From NCBI RefSeq assembly GCF_900078755.1, contig NZ_FKIH01000010.1: a stretch of DNA of 64,000 bases; one strand, written 5' to 3'. Positions 28,116-37,174 of this stretch are shown here, piece by piece. Positions within the stretch are counted from its first letter, which is position 1; every line of letters begins with the position of its first letter. The notes under the pieces are model-generated. The model saw nothing but the letters and a program-made list of their open reading frames with translations, did not search any database and had not been told where the DNA came from. The translations under genes were made by a program, and so were the position numbers. This DNA comes from Ichthyocystis sparus. GTDB taxonomy: Bacteria; Pseudomonadota; Gammaproteobacteria; Burkholderiales; 2013Ark19i.

Positions 28116-28849
28116 AGTATTTCCCCAGTTATTCCAGAAGAAAGAGATGAAAGCAAGAATCCTGCGGTCCCGCTAATGTCATCTAAAGTTACGTTGCGCT
28201 TCAAAGGGGCATGACTGGATACATGCTTTAGTATATTTGAAAAGTCTTCAATTCCTGAAGAAGCTATTGTCCTAATTGGCCCAGCAGATATTCCATTAAC
28301 TCTAACACCCTTAGAGCCAACCTCATATGCAGTATATCTAATCGCAGCTTCCAAAGAAGCTTTTGCTAGGCCCATAGTATTATAATTTGGAACGGCACGC
28401 TCGGATCCAAGATATGTCATAGCAACTACAGAGCCACCATTGGTCATCAAGCGTAACGCACCCCTGACAAGTGCAACCAAACTGTAGGCCGATACATCGT
28501 GTGCTATCTGAAAAGAATTTCTACTACAACCAGATAAAAATGAACCTCCTATAGCATCACGTGGTGCGTAAGCAACAGCATGGACTAAGCCATCAATGGT
28601 TAAATTATTTTTTTCTAAATTATTGAATAAAGTATCTATTTGTTCATCATTTGTTACATCACATGGGTAAACTAAGGCACTTCCCAGTTCTGACGCTATA
28701 TCCTTTATTCTGCTTTCAAAACGTTCATTTTGATAAGTGAGAATCAATTCAGATCCCATATTTCTACATTGCTCAGCAATTCCATAGGCAATTGATTTTT
28801 TTGATAAAATACCAGTAACAAGTATACACTTGTCAGCTAACAAAGACAT
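28073..28849 (-). CDS. fabI: FabI, enoyl-[acyl-carrier-protein] reductase (NADH)
   Basis: Last reductive step of each fatty-acid elongation cycle; short-chain dehydrogenase fold. 258 residues. The N-terminus KCILVTGILSKKSIAYGIA is the FabI-type nucleotide-binding loop. GLVHAVAYAPRDAIGG follows. The catalytic Tyr-x6-Lys is in NYNTMGLAKASLEA. VRVNGISAGPIRT and ITGEILYVDCGY complete the family pattern. ATG at 28849 is chosen because GGAG lies 6 bases before it and the length fits; the frame is open to 28870. Convergent with truB with coding overlap, which leaves no room for a terminator between them. Confidence 0.96.
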   Translation of the reverse strand: MSLLADKCILVTGILSKKSIAYGIAEQCRNMGSELILTYQNERFESRIKDIASELGSALVYPCDVTNDEQIDTLFNNLEKNNLTIDGLVHAVAYAPRDAIGGSFLSGCSRNSFQIAHDVSAYSLVALVRGALRLMTNGGSVVAMTYLGSERAVPNYNTMGLAKASLEAAIRYTAYEVGSKGVRVNGISAGPIRTIASSGIEDFSNILKHVSSHAPLKRNVTLDDISGTAGFLLSSLSSGITGEILYVDCGYRTVLPIG

Positions 28850-28911
28850 TGGGTTCTCCAAAGATGACATTTGAAAAAGAGAAGACTGTAATAAACGAAA
28901 AGCAGGAGGTG

Positions 28912-29418
28912 CTAATCACTAGCCGATCGATATAGCTCCTTTTTACTAACATAATGAACAGCGTTTTCCTTGATTCCTTCTATTTCACTATCAGAAAGCG
29001 AGCGAACAACTTTTCCTGGTCTACCCAAAACAAGGCTCCTCTCTGGAATAAAAGTATTCTCGGTAATAAGTGTTCCAGCTCCTATAAGACAAAAAGACGA
29101 TATATGACACCCGTTAAGTATTATACAGCCCATACCTATCAGGGTTACGTCATCTACAATACATCCATGAAGTATGCTTCCGTGACCTACCGTAACCATC
29201 TTACCTATTTTTACTGGGTATCCCTTGTCGTTATGTAAAACACATCCATCCTGGATGTTAGAGCAATCCCCAACAACTATAGGCTCATTGTCCGCACGTA
29301 GGACGCTTCCAAACCATACCCCAACATTGTCAGACAGAAGCACATCGCCAACTATACAAGACGTGGGGGCAATCCATGACGAAGATGCAATACTGACCCT
29401 CTCAGGAAAAATTTTCAT
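28912..29418 (-). CDS. Gamma-carbonic-anhydrase-like protein (left-handed beta-helix)
   Basis: 168 residues, YrdA/PaaY/CaiE-like. Hexapeptide repeats run through most of the protein (VGDVLLSDNVGVWFGSVLRA, IVGDCSNIQDGCVLH, TVGHGSILHGCIVDDVTLIG). The three zinc-binding His positions are present in VLHND, VGHGS and ILHGC, as are the conserved Arg (LRAD) and Gln (NIQDG). Family members hydrate CO2, hydrolyse thioesters or have no shown activity; which applies here cannot be told. It precedes fabI by 62 bases on the same strand. Confidence 0.9.
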   Translation of the reverse strand: MKIFPERVSIASSSWIAPTSCIVGDVLLSDNVGVWFGSVLRADNEPIVVGDCSNIQDGCVLHNDKGYPVKIGKMVTVGHGSILHGCIVDDVTLIGMGCIILNGCHISSFCLIGAGTLITENTFIPERSLVLGRPGKVVRSLSDSEIEGIKENAVHYVSKKELYRSASD

Positions 29419-29489
29419 TTATACTTACATCTATAAATTCAGTATCACATATACTAACCTAGCAAGTACTTTCAATCCAGTCTGATGCC

Positions 29490-29816
29490 CTACTGATTTC
29501 TAAGGTTGTTTTCTTTTAGATAGTGCTTGGCTAATTTTTTTAGCTCTTTATAAGCACTGTAGTCACTTATTTTGAGATATTTTATGACATCAATATCGTC
29601 TTTATTGAGTTTTCTTATGTCTATGTTCTCCATATGAACGAGCTGTAAGAGCATAAGAACCGGCTTAGGTATAGAACGACCACTTTCATACCTAGATCCT
29701 CCGCTCTGAGTAACTCCAACTTGCTCCCAAAACTGCTGCTGGTTTAGTCCCAATTTCTTTCTTATTTCCCTAGGACTAACCTTTTTCTTCTTCGATGAAG
29801 TATGAGAATTCCTCAT
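29490..29816 (-). CDS. Xre-type helix-turn-helix transcriptional regulator
   Basis: Predicted DNA-binding protein of 108 residues. A basic N-terminus (SSKKKKVSPREIRKKLG) leads into a helix-turn-helix with NQQQFWEQVGVTQSGGSRYE, a sequence pattern I associate with a small regulator conserved in betaproteobacteria. A C-terminal helical part has NIDIRKLNKDDIDVIKYL. The frame is open to 29909, but ATG at 29816 is preferred: AAGGA sits 7 bases upstream, and the extra N-terminal residues are hydrophobic and unlike the family. Targets unknown. Confidence 0.75.
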   Translation of the reverse strand: MRNSHTSSKKKKVSPREIRKKLGLNQQQFWEQVGVTQSGGSRYESGRSIPKPVLMLLQLVHMENIDIRKLNKDDIDVIKYLKISDYSAYKELKKLAKHYLKENNLRNQ

Positions 29817-30623
29817 AGGTATTTCCTTTTGTCTTTGTAGATTACAGGGATTCAAATTACCTACAATAATTACGAATGCCATTACTACACGATAATATCC
29901 CTTGAACATAGCCGTTCATCATTATAGGAAATACCAGTGTATGACGTCATAGTAGACTCATACTAAAAAAGCAACCCGGAATTTTGCCAATTATTTAATT
30001 AATATTGATTATAATTATTATTAATTAAAATTATTGATTAACAAATAATTTATACGATATATATGTACAGTTACTGTATTTTTGTTTGTAGTGTAAGTAA
30101 TGCCTATACTACGTTTGATTTTTTTTTATGGTACCAACTACAATAATTATCACTAATTAAATTAAACAATGAAATTTTTTATTTTGTACATACCAATCAA
30201 TAACGATGCATCTTAAATGCACTACCTAAGTGAACCTAAATTGGCGTGCGTGTTTGTCTTGATTATTAGCATGTGTCTCAATTACTATATTTTCTATGTA
30301 ACGTATTGTATTTGATAAAATGCTTATAGTGTAACTTACATTAATCAACAAGATAAACCTACAAAAGAGCCTTCCTAACTTTTTTTGTACATGATTTTCA
30401 AAATCTGACAGCAACACAACATCATCTAAATTGTCTCTAGTGTATCATTATGATCCTATGATAAGAATTGCTCTGTGAAACTTACTTAATTTATTTGTCC
30501 GTTAGGTTGTTTTTACTAAATTTTAGTAGTCGAGTACTTTTTCTATTAGAATGGATCCTGTTTGGTAAGGTGATTGGTTTTATTTTTTTTGGATAATTTT
30601 TTTAGGAATTAGGACTAAATTAA
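29817..30623. other. AT-rich intergenic stretch
   Basis: It separates the HTH regulator from the divergent pepP gene. It contains a 12-bp palindrome at 29940-29951 and a very AT-rich block at about 29990-30060. The minus-strand open frame at 30226-30417 has no ribosome binding site and no recognisable domain. No RNA gene was recognised. Confidence 0.5.
29940..29951. promoter_or_regulatory. Perfect 12-bp palindrome upstream of the HTH gene
   Basis: TATGACGTCATA, 124 bases before the regulator's start codon. It could be its operator, but no second copy was noticed in the window. Confidence 0.25.
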
Positions 30624-31925
30624 ATGATAGATAATAGCATTTGTTTAAAAAGGCTCGGCAATCTTGCTTGTGAATTGGAAAACGGATTAGTCATAATCTC
30701 CAATTCTCCAGAAAAGTACAGGAATTTTCATATTGCTTACCCATACCGCCATGACAGCAACTTTTACTACCTAACAGGTTTTTCCGAGCCATCATCTGCT
30801 ATATGCATAAAAATTCACCAAGGAAACATCGCTGAAACCACTCTATTCTGCTTGCCCAAAAATCCAGATGAAGAAATTTGGACAGGAGAAAGGTTAGGTA
30901 TCGAAGGGGCGAAAGATAAATTCAATTTTGATAAATTTTTTCGGTATGACGTCCTGATTGATGAATTAAGCTCGATGCTGCCGGATTTTACACATATATA
31001 TGCCAATTTCGGACAGAATCCAAAAGTTGATCAGTTACTGTATGATTATCAAAAAGAAAAGCACTTTAGCTCCTCCTATGATAGTTCCATTATACTTGAG
31101 GATATTCAATATCATATAGGCAAATTACGCCTTATTAAGGATAACTATGAAATACAAACAATACAAAGGGCTATTGACATTACAGAAAAAGCTCACTGCC
31201 AAGCAGCTAGATCTATCGCTCCAGGTCGTTGGGAATATGAAATAGAAGCCGAGCTTATGCATGTTTTTTACAAAGAAGGTTCACGTCGTACTGCGTATGA
31301 CAGCATTGTTGCCAGTGGAGATCGTGCTTGTACACTTCACTATACTAATAACGATAAGCTGATACAGCTTAAAGATTTGGTTCTTATTGATGCTGGTTGC
31401 GAGTACGAAGGATATGCCTCGGATATAACTAGAACTTACCCCGCCTCTGGAAAGTATGAAGGCTTATCTAAAGAAATATATGAGCTTGTTATATTGGCAC
31501 AAGAGGAAGCTATTCGTGCAATCTGTCCTGGCCGTGATTTGGTAGAGGTACATTTAGCCGCTATTAATACCCTTTCCCAAGGTTTAATTGATATGGGAGT
31601 TTTTAAACAGCCACTGGATGATGTGCTTTCAAAAAAATTGTATAAGAAATACTCTATACACAGTACAAGCCACACGTTAGGCGCTGATGTACATGATACA
31701 GGATTCCATGATGTAGGCCACAAGCCTAATATACTACAGTCAGGTGTTATTATAACGGTAGAACCAGGTCTGTATTTTAGAAAATCAGATGATATTTCTG
31801 ATTCTTTCTGGGGAATTGGAGTTAGGATAGAGGATGATGTATTGGTTACAGATAACGGGTGCATAGTTATGAGCTCTCGTATTCCTAAATCCTGCGAAGA
31901 TGTCGAGGTAATGATGAGGTCATGA
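30624..31925 (+). CDS. pepP: PepP, Xaa-Pro aminopeptidase (aminopeptidase P)
   Basis: Cytosolic metallopeptidase that removes an N-terminal residue preceding proline. 433 residues, close to E. coli PepP. The N-terminal creatinase-like domain has HDSNFYYLTGFSEP and EIWTGERLG. The pita-bread catalytic domain has VLIDAGCEYEGYASDITRTY (two metal Asp), HSTSHTLGADVHD (metal His), VITVEPGLYF and GVRIEDDVLV (metal Glu). The start is ATG at 30624. It overlaps ubiH by 4 bases, the order pepP-ubiH being common in proteobacteria. Confidence 0.96.
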   Translation: MIDNSICLKRLGNLACELENGLVIISNSPEKYRNFHIAYPYRHDSNFYYLTGFSEPSSAICIKIHQGNIAETTLFCLPKNPDEEIWTGERLGIEGAKDKFNFDKFFRYDVLIDELSSMLPDFTHIYANFGQNPKVDQLLYDYQKEKHFSSSYDSSIILEDIQYHIGKLRLIKDNYEIQTIQRAIDITEKAHCQAARSIAPGRWEYEIEAELMHVFYKEGSRRTAYDSIVASGDRACTLHYTNNDKLIQLKDLVLIDAGCEYEGYASDITRTYPASGKYEGLSKEIYELVILAQEEAIRAICPGRDLVEVHLAAINTLSQGLIDMGVFKQPLDDVLSKKLYKKYSIHSTSHTLGADVHDTGFHDVGHKPNILQSGVIITVEPGLYFRKSDDISDSFWGIGVRIEDDVLVTDNGCIVMSSRIPKSCEDVEVMMRS

Positions 31926-33061
31926 CTGATTTTTATCCTTTTATAATAGTTGGTGCTGGACCAGTGGGTTTAACGCTCATGAGCGCATTGAGCAGAGCCA
32001 ATTTTTCTCCTGTTCTTTTCGGTACGGACGACCTTCCTTCCTCCAAAGATGCTAGATGCATTGTTTTGATGCTAGAAAACGCAAAATACCTGTGCTCACA
32101 GGGCCTACTATCACTTGATGATCTTAGCCCTATTGATCGGACCGACATCTTTCATGCATCAGGGTTTTCAAAATTAACTGTTCGCGCATCCGACTACAAC
32201 GAGCACCATCTAGCCTACTGTGTGGACTATACTAAGCTTTTTTCTCTTATGAGAGTAAATTCTTTACAAAACAGTTATTCTCAAAATATTTTTTTGGGTA
32301 TGCGCTATATCAGTCATGAAGTATGTAGCGAGTATGTTAATGTTTTGTTTGAAAGAAAGGATGGCTCAATTTACAATTGCCGATCATCACATTTGGTCGT
32401 AACATGCCCACTGAAGTCTAATTTTTTAAATGCGACCTCCAGTGTTAAGCACTATGCCGCCTTAGGTACAATTTCTCTTCCTTGCGCTACACCGAGGTGC
32501 GCATATGAAATTTTAGGGAAATTTTCTGTTACGGCGTTGTTGCCCCAAGATAATCATGAGTGGAGATTTATAGAAATGCTAACTGACAGCTCGCTTTTGT
32601 CTACGTCTTCCGTTTCTAATCGCTTGCGTTTTTCAGTGGCTTCCCATCTGGGTTATATTGGTAATATTGAACACGTGGTCTCATCAGAGATACCAGTTTT
32701 TTTTAGGTTAAACTTTACTCAGGAAAATAGAGTACTATTTATGGGAAGTTCTGCCCAAGCGCTGCATCCGATAGGTGCTCGTGGAATTAATTTTTCACTC
32801 TCTAATGTTCGCTCTTTGGTCAATTGTATGAGACAATCTGCTACCAGTGGCCAAGGATCTGCATTGATGGCATTTTCCTGCTACGAGAAAGAGTGCTACT
32901 GCAAACGTAAAATGTTGTGGTACTCAACGGATTCACTGTCTAGATATCTTACACATCGTCGGGCGCTGTTTTCACTTCTAGAAGATTGTGGGCTGTTTGT
33001 TTTTAACGGAAGCAAGATACTTAAATCTGTTTTGCGGCGAATTATTTATTCGTCGTGCTAG
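31922..33061 (+). CDS. ubiH: UbiH-type FAD-dependent ubiquinone-biosynthesis hydroxylase
   Basis: Flavin monooxygenase that hydroxylates the ubiquinone precursor ring, acting at the inner membrane. 379 residues. The N-terminal FAD-binding motif is IIVGAGPVGLTLMSAL. The second FAD motif, MGSSAQALHPIGARGINFSL, has the G-x-x-A-Q-x-L-H-P form of UbiH rather than the GDAAH of most relatives. Position after pepP supports UbiH over UbiF or UbiI. It is somewhat divergent: the usual GQG is ARG and the usual RD is SN. In many betaproteobacteria dusB follows; here the next gene is fis. Confidence 0.85.
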   Translation: MTDFYPFIIVGAGPVGLTLMSALSRANFSPVLFGTDDLPSSKDARCIVLMLENAKYLCSQGLLSLDDLSPIDRTDIFHASGFSKLTVRASDYNEHHLAYCVDYTKLFSLMRVNSLQNSYSQNIFLGMRYISHEVCSEYVNVLFERKDGSIYNCRSSHLVVTCPLKSNFLNATSSVKHYAALGTISLPCATPRCAYEILGKFSVTALLPQDNHEWRFIEMLTDSSLLSTSSVSNRLRFSVASHLGYIGNIEHVVSSEIPVFFRLNFTQENRVLFMGSSAQALHPIGARGINFSLSNVRSLVNCMRQSATSGQGSALMAFSCYEKECYCKRKMLWYSTDSLSRYLTHRRALFSLLEDCGLFVFNGSKILKSVLRRIIYSSC

Positions 33062-33163
33062 CTTTCCTGTTTCTAAAAAAGGTTTTATTGTGCTTCTATG
33101 CGTCTATATGCCCGATTGTAGTGTGATAGATTTGTGTAGGTCTTTTATTTTTTTGGAGGGGGT

Positions 33164-33418
33164 ATGACTCAAGATAGTGATGATTTAGTGGAATGCCTGC
33201 GTAAGAGAATATATAGATATTTCGATGATTTGGACGGTGCCAAACCTCATCAGGTATATAGCATGGTTATCCATGCTGTTGAACGTCCATTGATTGAGAT
33301 CATACTTGACAAAACTCGTGGTAACCAAACCCAGGCTGCCTCAATTTTGGGTATTGATCGTAATACTCTTAGGAAGAAAATTAATCTTTACAAAATAACA
33401 GCAGATAGTGGTAAATAG
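33164..33418 (+). CDS. fis: Fis-family DNA-binding protein
   Basis: Nucleoid-associated DNA-bending protein and transcription regulator. 84 residues, the short betaproteobacterial form. The C-terminal helix-turn-helix GNQTQAASILGIDRNTLRKK is nearly invariant in the family; the dimerisation helices precede it (about 30-58). GGAGGG lies just before the ATG. It is followed by purH, as in many betaproteobacteria. The gene usually found before it, dusB, is absent. Confidence 0.95.
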   Translation: MTQDSDDLVECLRKRIYRYFDDLDGAKPHQVYSMVIHAVERPLIEIILDKTRGNQTQAASILGIDRNTLRKKINLYKITADSGK

Positions 33419-33474
33419 TGCTGCTTTATTTTTTGCTAGGATTTTTGCATGTGTAATGTTTTGTAGCGTGTTAT

Positions 33475-35070
33475 ATGGAAAAAAATATTATTTCTCTCAC
33501 CGTTTTGTTAAGTGTATCTGATAAGTCTGGTATTGTTTCTTTTGCGAAGGCTATGTTGGAGCGTGCTAACGCTAAACTGGTTTCTTCTTCTGGTACTGCT
33601 GCTCTTCTTTCTCAAAATAACCTTAAATCAGAAACAGTGGAAGATTGGACAGGGTTCCCAGAAATTTTAGATGGCCGTTTTAAAACCCTTCATCCGAAAA
33701 TACATGCCGCTATATTGGCTAAGTCCAATAGAGATGATCACTCTCGTGATTTATCCATGCACGGTATTTCTGCCATTAACGTTGTTGTTGTTAATCTTTA
33801 TCCATTTAAAGAAGTATTATTAGAACATTCTTCTGACCATGAAAAACTTATAGAGAATATAGACATTGGTGGAGCAACACTCTTGCGTTCTGCTGCCAAG
33901 AATTATGAGGATGTTTTGGTTCTCGTTGATCCAGCAGACTATGATCGGGCTTTAGAGCAGTTACTTAAGGAAGGTGGTGTGGATTATTCATTTCGCCTTG
34001 AAATGGCAACAAAAGCCTTTAGGCTTATTGCTGATTATGATCACGCTATATCAGCGTACTTTATTGATTATTTTCAAAAGAGTTTTCCTTCTCACAGGTC
34101 CTCTTGCCAATTTGAGTTTGAGCCACATTTATTCCTCTCTTTGCGTAAAGCGCAAGATTTACGGTATGGAGAAAACGCACATCAAAGAGCTGCACTTTAT
34201 TTTGATTCTTCTCTCAAAGAGGGGGGGGTAGCACATTCATCCCTTTTGCAAGGTAAAGATCTTTCCTACAATAATTTAGTTGATGCCGATGCTGCTTGGT
34301 CTTGTGTTTCTTCATTCAAGGAGACAGCATGTGTTATAGTAAAGCACGCAATTCCTTGTGGTTTGGCTTTAGGTGACGCTGCCCTTGAGGCATACAAGAA
34401 AGCATTCCGTGGTGATTCTTTATCTGCTTTTGGTGGGATAGTGGCTTTTAATCGTGAAGTTGATGAATCAACTGCGGTTGAGATACTGAATGTCTTTGTT
34501 GAAGTAGTTGTTGCGCCAAGCTTTACTAGCGCCGCTAAGCGGGCGCTGGCCAGCAAACCTAACGTTCGTGTGTTGATTCCTATGCCACCTTCATCAGATG
34601 ACTTGTATGAGATGAAGCACATCAGTTCCGGGTCGTTTATACTTCAAGAGCGTAATTTTCGTCAAATAACTTTTAATGAATGTCGCGTAGTTACTGATAA
34701 ACACCCCACTAAATTACAGCAAAGGGACCTTTTGTTTGCTTGGGAAGCGGTCAAGCACCTCAAGTCAAATGCTGTTATATTCTGTGCAAATAGCATGTCT
34801 TTGGGAATTGGTGCGGCTCAGATGAGCCGTATTGATGCAGTTGATCTTGCCATTTCAAAGGCTGCTAATCGTAACCTGAACTTAGCTGGGTCGGTTATAG
34901 CATCAGATGCCTTTTTCCCCTTTCCAGATAGCCTAGAACGTATAGCTACGACTGGTGCTGTAGCAATAATACAGCCTGGAGGCTCTGTTCGTGATCAAGA
35001 GGTAATTGATAAAGCAAATAATTGCGGCCTGGTGATGATTTTCACTGGCGTTCGTTACTTTCGCCATTAG
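33475..35070 (+). CDS. purH: PurH, bifunctional AICAR formyltransferase / IMP cyclohydrolase
   Basis: Last two steps of IMP synthesis. 531 residues. The N-terminal IMP cyclohydrolase domain (MGS-like) has VSDKSGIVSFAKAM, SSSGTAAL, the FPEILDGRFKTLHPKIHA signature and NIDIGGATLLRSAAKN. The C-terminal transformylase domain has DLRYGENAHQRAALY, IVKHAIPCGLALGD and SDAFFPFPDSLERIA. Follows fis by 56 bases and precedes purD by 67, so fis-purH-purD may be one unit. Confidence 0.98.
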   Translation: MEKNIISLTVLLSVSDKSGIVSFAKAMLERANAKLVSSSGTAALLSQNNLKSETVEDWTGFPEILDGRFKTLHPKIHAAILAKSNRDDHSRDLSMHGISAINVVVVNLYPFKEVLLEHSSDHEKLIENIDIGGATLLRSAAKNYEDVLVLVDPADYDRALEQLLKEGGVDYSFRLEMATKAFRLIADYDHAISAYFIDYFQKSFPSHRSSCQFEFEPHLFLSLRKAQDLRYGENAHQRAALYFDSSLKEGGVAHSSLLQGKDLSYNNLVDADAAWSCVSSFKETACVIVKHAIPCGLALGDAALEAYKKAFRGDSLSAFGGIVAFNREVDESTAVEILNVFVEVVVAPSFTSAAKRALASKPNVRVLIPMPPSSDDLYEMKHISSGSFILQERNFRQITFNECRVVTDKHPTKLQQRDLLFAWEAVKHLKSNAVIFCANSMSLGIGAAQMSRIDAVDLAISKAANRNLNLAGSVIASDAFFPFPDSLERIATTGAVAIIQPGGSVRDQEVIDKANNCGLVMIFTGVRYFRH

Positions 35071-35137
35071 GATTAATTAGCTTTTTATTCATCTACTTGA
35101 TTATTACTACTGAATATACATAGAGAGAATAGGTTTT

Positions 35138-36424
35138 ATGAGAATTTTAGTCGTTGGGTCCGGCGGTCGGGAGCATGCTATGGCATGGCGCCTTTCCTAT
35201 GGAGCTCGTGTTAGCAAGATCTATGTAGCACCAGGTAACGCTGGTACCGCTTCCGAGGAGGCTATGGAAAATGTTCCCATAGCAGCAACTGATATTGAGT
35301 CACTAGCGGATTTTGCTAAATTGCACGAAGTAGATTACACAATTGTTGGTGGAGAGCAACCACTAGAACTTGGAATAGTGGATTTATTTAGAAGCCGTGG
35401 TATTCCTATTATTGGGCCTATGAAAGATGTTGCTCAGATGGAAACTTCCAAGATATTTGCTAAAGAATTTATGACGCGCCATTCTATTCCTACCGCAAAA
35501 TATTCATGGTTTGACAGTTCAGATGCAGCTCGGGTACATATAGATAGCTTATCGTATGATTATGTTATTAAGGCCGACGGGTTAGCTGCTGGCAAAGGAG
35601 TATTCTTACCATCCTCAAAGGACGAAGCTTACAAAGTTGTAGATAGTCTTATCAATGAGCGCTCTCTGGGAAATTCAGGGGCATCTATTATTGTGGAAGA
35701 GCGTTTAAATGGTACCGAAATAAGTTTTATGGTGCTAACTGACGGAAAAAACATTGAAACCTTTGCTACTAGTAGAGACTATAAGCGCCTTCGAACTGGT
35801 GATTTGGGACCTAATACCGGTGGAATGGGAGCCACTTCTCCTGTACCCTCAATTACACCTGAGCTATACGCTAGAATAATGCGTGAAATTGTTAGGCCAA
35901 CGATAAAAGGAGTTCTTACTGATCAAGGAGTGCCGTATACCGGGTTTTTATATTTTGGGATCATGCTCTCGTCAGATGGCTCCTTGTTCCTGCTTGAATA
36001 TAATTGTCGTTTGGGCGATCCTGAAACCCAAGTTTTAATGATGAGATTAAAATCAGATTTTAGTGAGTTACTTTTTTCCGCTGCTCATCAAAAAATGGAA
36101 TCTTACCCAGACATAGAATGGGACACACGCTATGCCCTTGTTGTTGTTATTGCTTCTGAGGGATATCCTTCGAATCCTGTGGTTGGACGTCCTATTCTAT
36201 CTTTGCCAGATAATACTGCCACCTTTAAGTTGTTTCATTCTGGTACGACATATGAAAATGGCTGCCTTTTAACATCCGGTGGGAGAGTTTTTGGTATAAC
36301 AGTCCTGGGGGAGACGGCACGTATTGCTCGCAAGAATGCATATGATATGATTCCCTCTATATCATTTAAAGGAATGCAGTATAGGTCTGACATAGGGTAT
36401 AAGTGCATCAAAGACCATTCTTAG
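35138..36424 (+). CDS. purD: PurD, phosphoribosylamine-glycine ligase
   Basis: Second step of purine synthesis; ATP-grasp enzyme. 428 residues, the usual length. Signatures: ILVVGSGGREHAMAWRL at the N-terminus, VVGGEQPLELGIVDLF, IKADGLAAGKGVF (ATP-grasp lysine region), GPNTGGMGATSPVP, and LEYNCRLGDPETQVLM (metal-binding Glu/Asn). The usual N in the DPETQ region and the RFGDPE motif are present in the variant CRLGDPE. With purH it gives two purine genes side by side. Confidence 0.98.
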   Translation: MRILVVGSGGREHAMAWRLSYGARVSKIYVAPGNAGTASEEAMENVPIAATDIESLADFAKLHEVDYTIVGGEQPLELGIVDLFRSRGIPIIGPMKDVAQMETSKIFAKEFMTRHSIPTAKYSWFDSSDAARVHIDSLSYDYVIKADGLAAGKGVFLPSSKDEAYKVVDSLINERSLGNSGASIIVEERLNGTEISFMVLTDGKNIETFATSRDYKRLRTGDLGPNTGGMGATSPVPSITPELYARIMREIVRPTIKGVLTDQGVPYTGFLYFGIMLSSDGSLFLLEYNCRLGDPETQVLMMRLKSDFSELLFSAAHQKMESYPDIEWDTRYALVVVIASEGYPSNPVVGRPILSLPDNTATFKLFHSGTTYENGCLLTSGGRVFGITVLGETARIARKNAYDMIPSISFKGMQYRSDIGYKCIKDHS

Positions 36425-36496
36425 CGTCTTTATTTTTAATATTATCCTAACCAGGACTACAATTTAACGTTTATATGTGTTTGGATATGGTTTCTT

Positions 36497-37144
36497 ATGC
36501 GTAGACTTATTTCTTGGATTGCCCCTGAAGGTCGGTATCTCGTTGCCGGGTTTGTTGTTTTGGCATTTACGGTTCATGTATTCCTGGGATTAGTTTTTTC
36601 CTGGTTCTTTATTCTGCTTGTGCTTTTTGTAATTCAGTTCTTCCGTGATCCCCAAAGGCCGGTAGGAAATCCCGATCCTAGCTTAGTTATGTCAGCTGCA
36701 GATGGTAGAATTGTTAGTGTTACCCAAACCGAGGACCCGTACCTTAAGAGACCATCAATTAAGATCAGTGTTTTTATGAATGTCTTCAACGTTCACAGCA
36801 ACCGTATACCAATTTCTGGTCTTATTTGCAATAAGTGGTACACTCCTGGAAAATTTTTGCATGCATCTTTGGATAAGTCCTCTGATAATAATGAGAGATG
36901 TGCTCTGTGGTTAAAAACAAACAGGGGAGTAGATGTGGTATGTGTTCAAATAGCTGGACTCATTGCTAGAAGGATACTCTGTTATGTTGATTCTTCTCAG
37001 ACGGTGGAAATTGGTCAAAGATACGGCTTTATTCGCTTTGGTTCCAGACTAGATATTTATCTTCCTGTGGAGTCTCGTGTATTGGTTTCTTTGGGAGATA
37101 AAGTTAAAGCAGCTACGACGGCCTTGTGTGAGCTGCCAGAATAG
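36497..37144 (+). CDS. psd: Phosphatidylserine decarboxylase (short form)
   Basis: Converts phosphatidylserine to phosphatidylethanolamine at the inner membrane using a self-generated pyruvoyl group. 215 residues, the short archaeal-type form common in betaproteobacteria. Two hydrophobic N-terminal spans (YLVAGFVVLAFTVHVFLGLV and the next) are followed by VMSAADGRIVSV, FMNVFNVHSNRIP (conserved His) and the self-cleavage site RFGSRLDIYLP, where the Ser becomes the pyruvoyl group. Next to pssA, which makes its substrate, 30 bases away. Confidence 0.94.
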   Translation: MRRLISWIAPEGRYLVAGFVVLAFTVHVFLGLVFSWFFILLVLFVIQFFRDPQRPVGNPDPSLVMSAADGRIVSVTQTEDPYLKRPSIKISVFMNVFNVHSNRIPISGLICNKWYTPGKFLHASLDKSSDNNERCALWLKTNRGVDVVCVQIAGLIARRILCYVDSSQTVEIGQRYGFIRFGSRLDIYLPVESRVLVSLGDKVKAATTALCELPE

Positions 37145-37174
37145 AGGTTCTTTTTGAGGAGTTAAAGTATCCTT

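Noticed and set aside
30226..30417. 63-codon minus-strand frame upstream of pepP
   Set aside because: AT-rich, no ribosome binding site, no domain.
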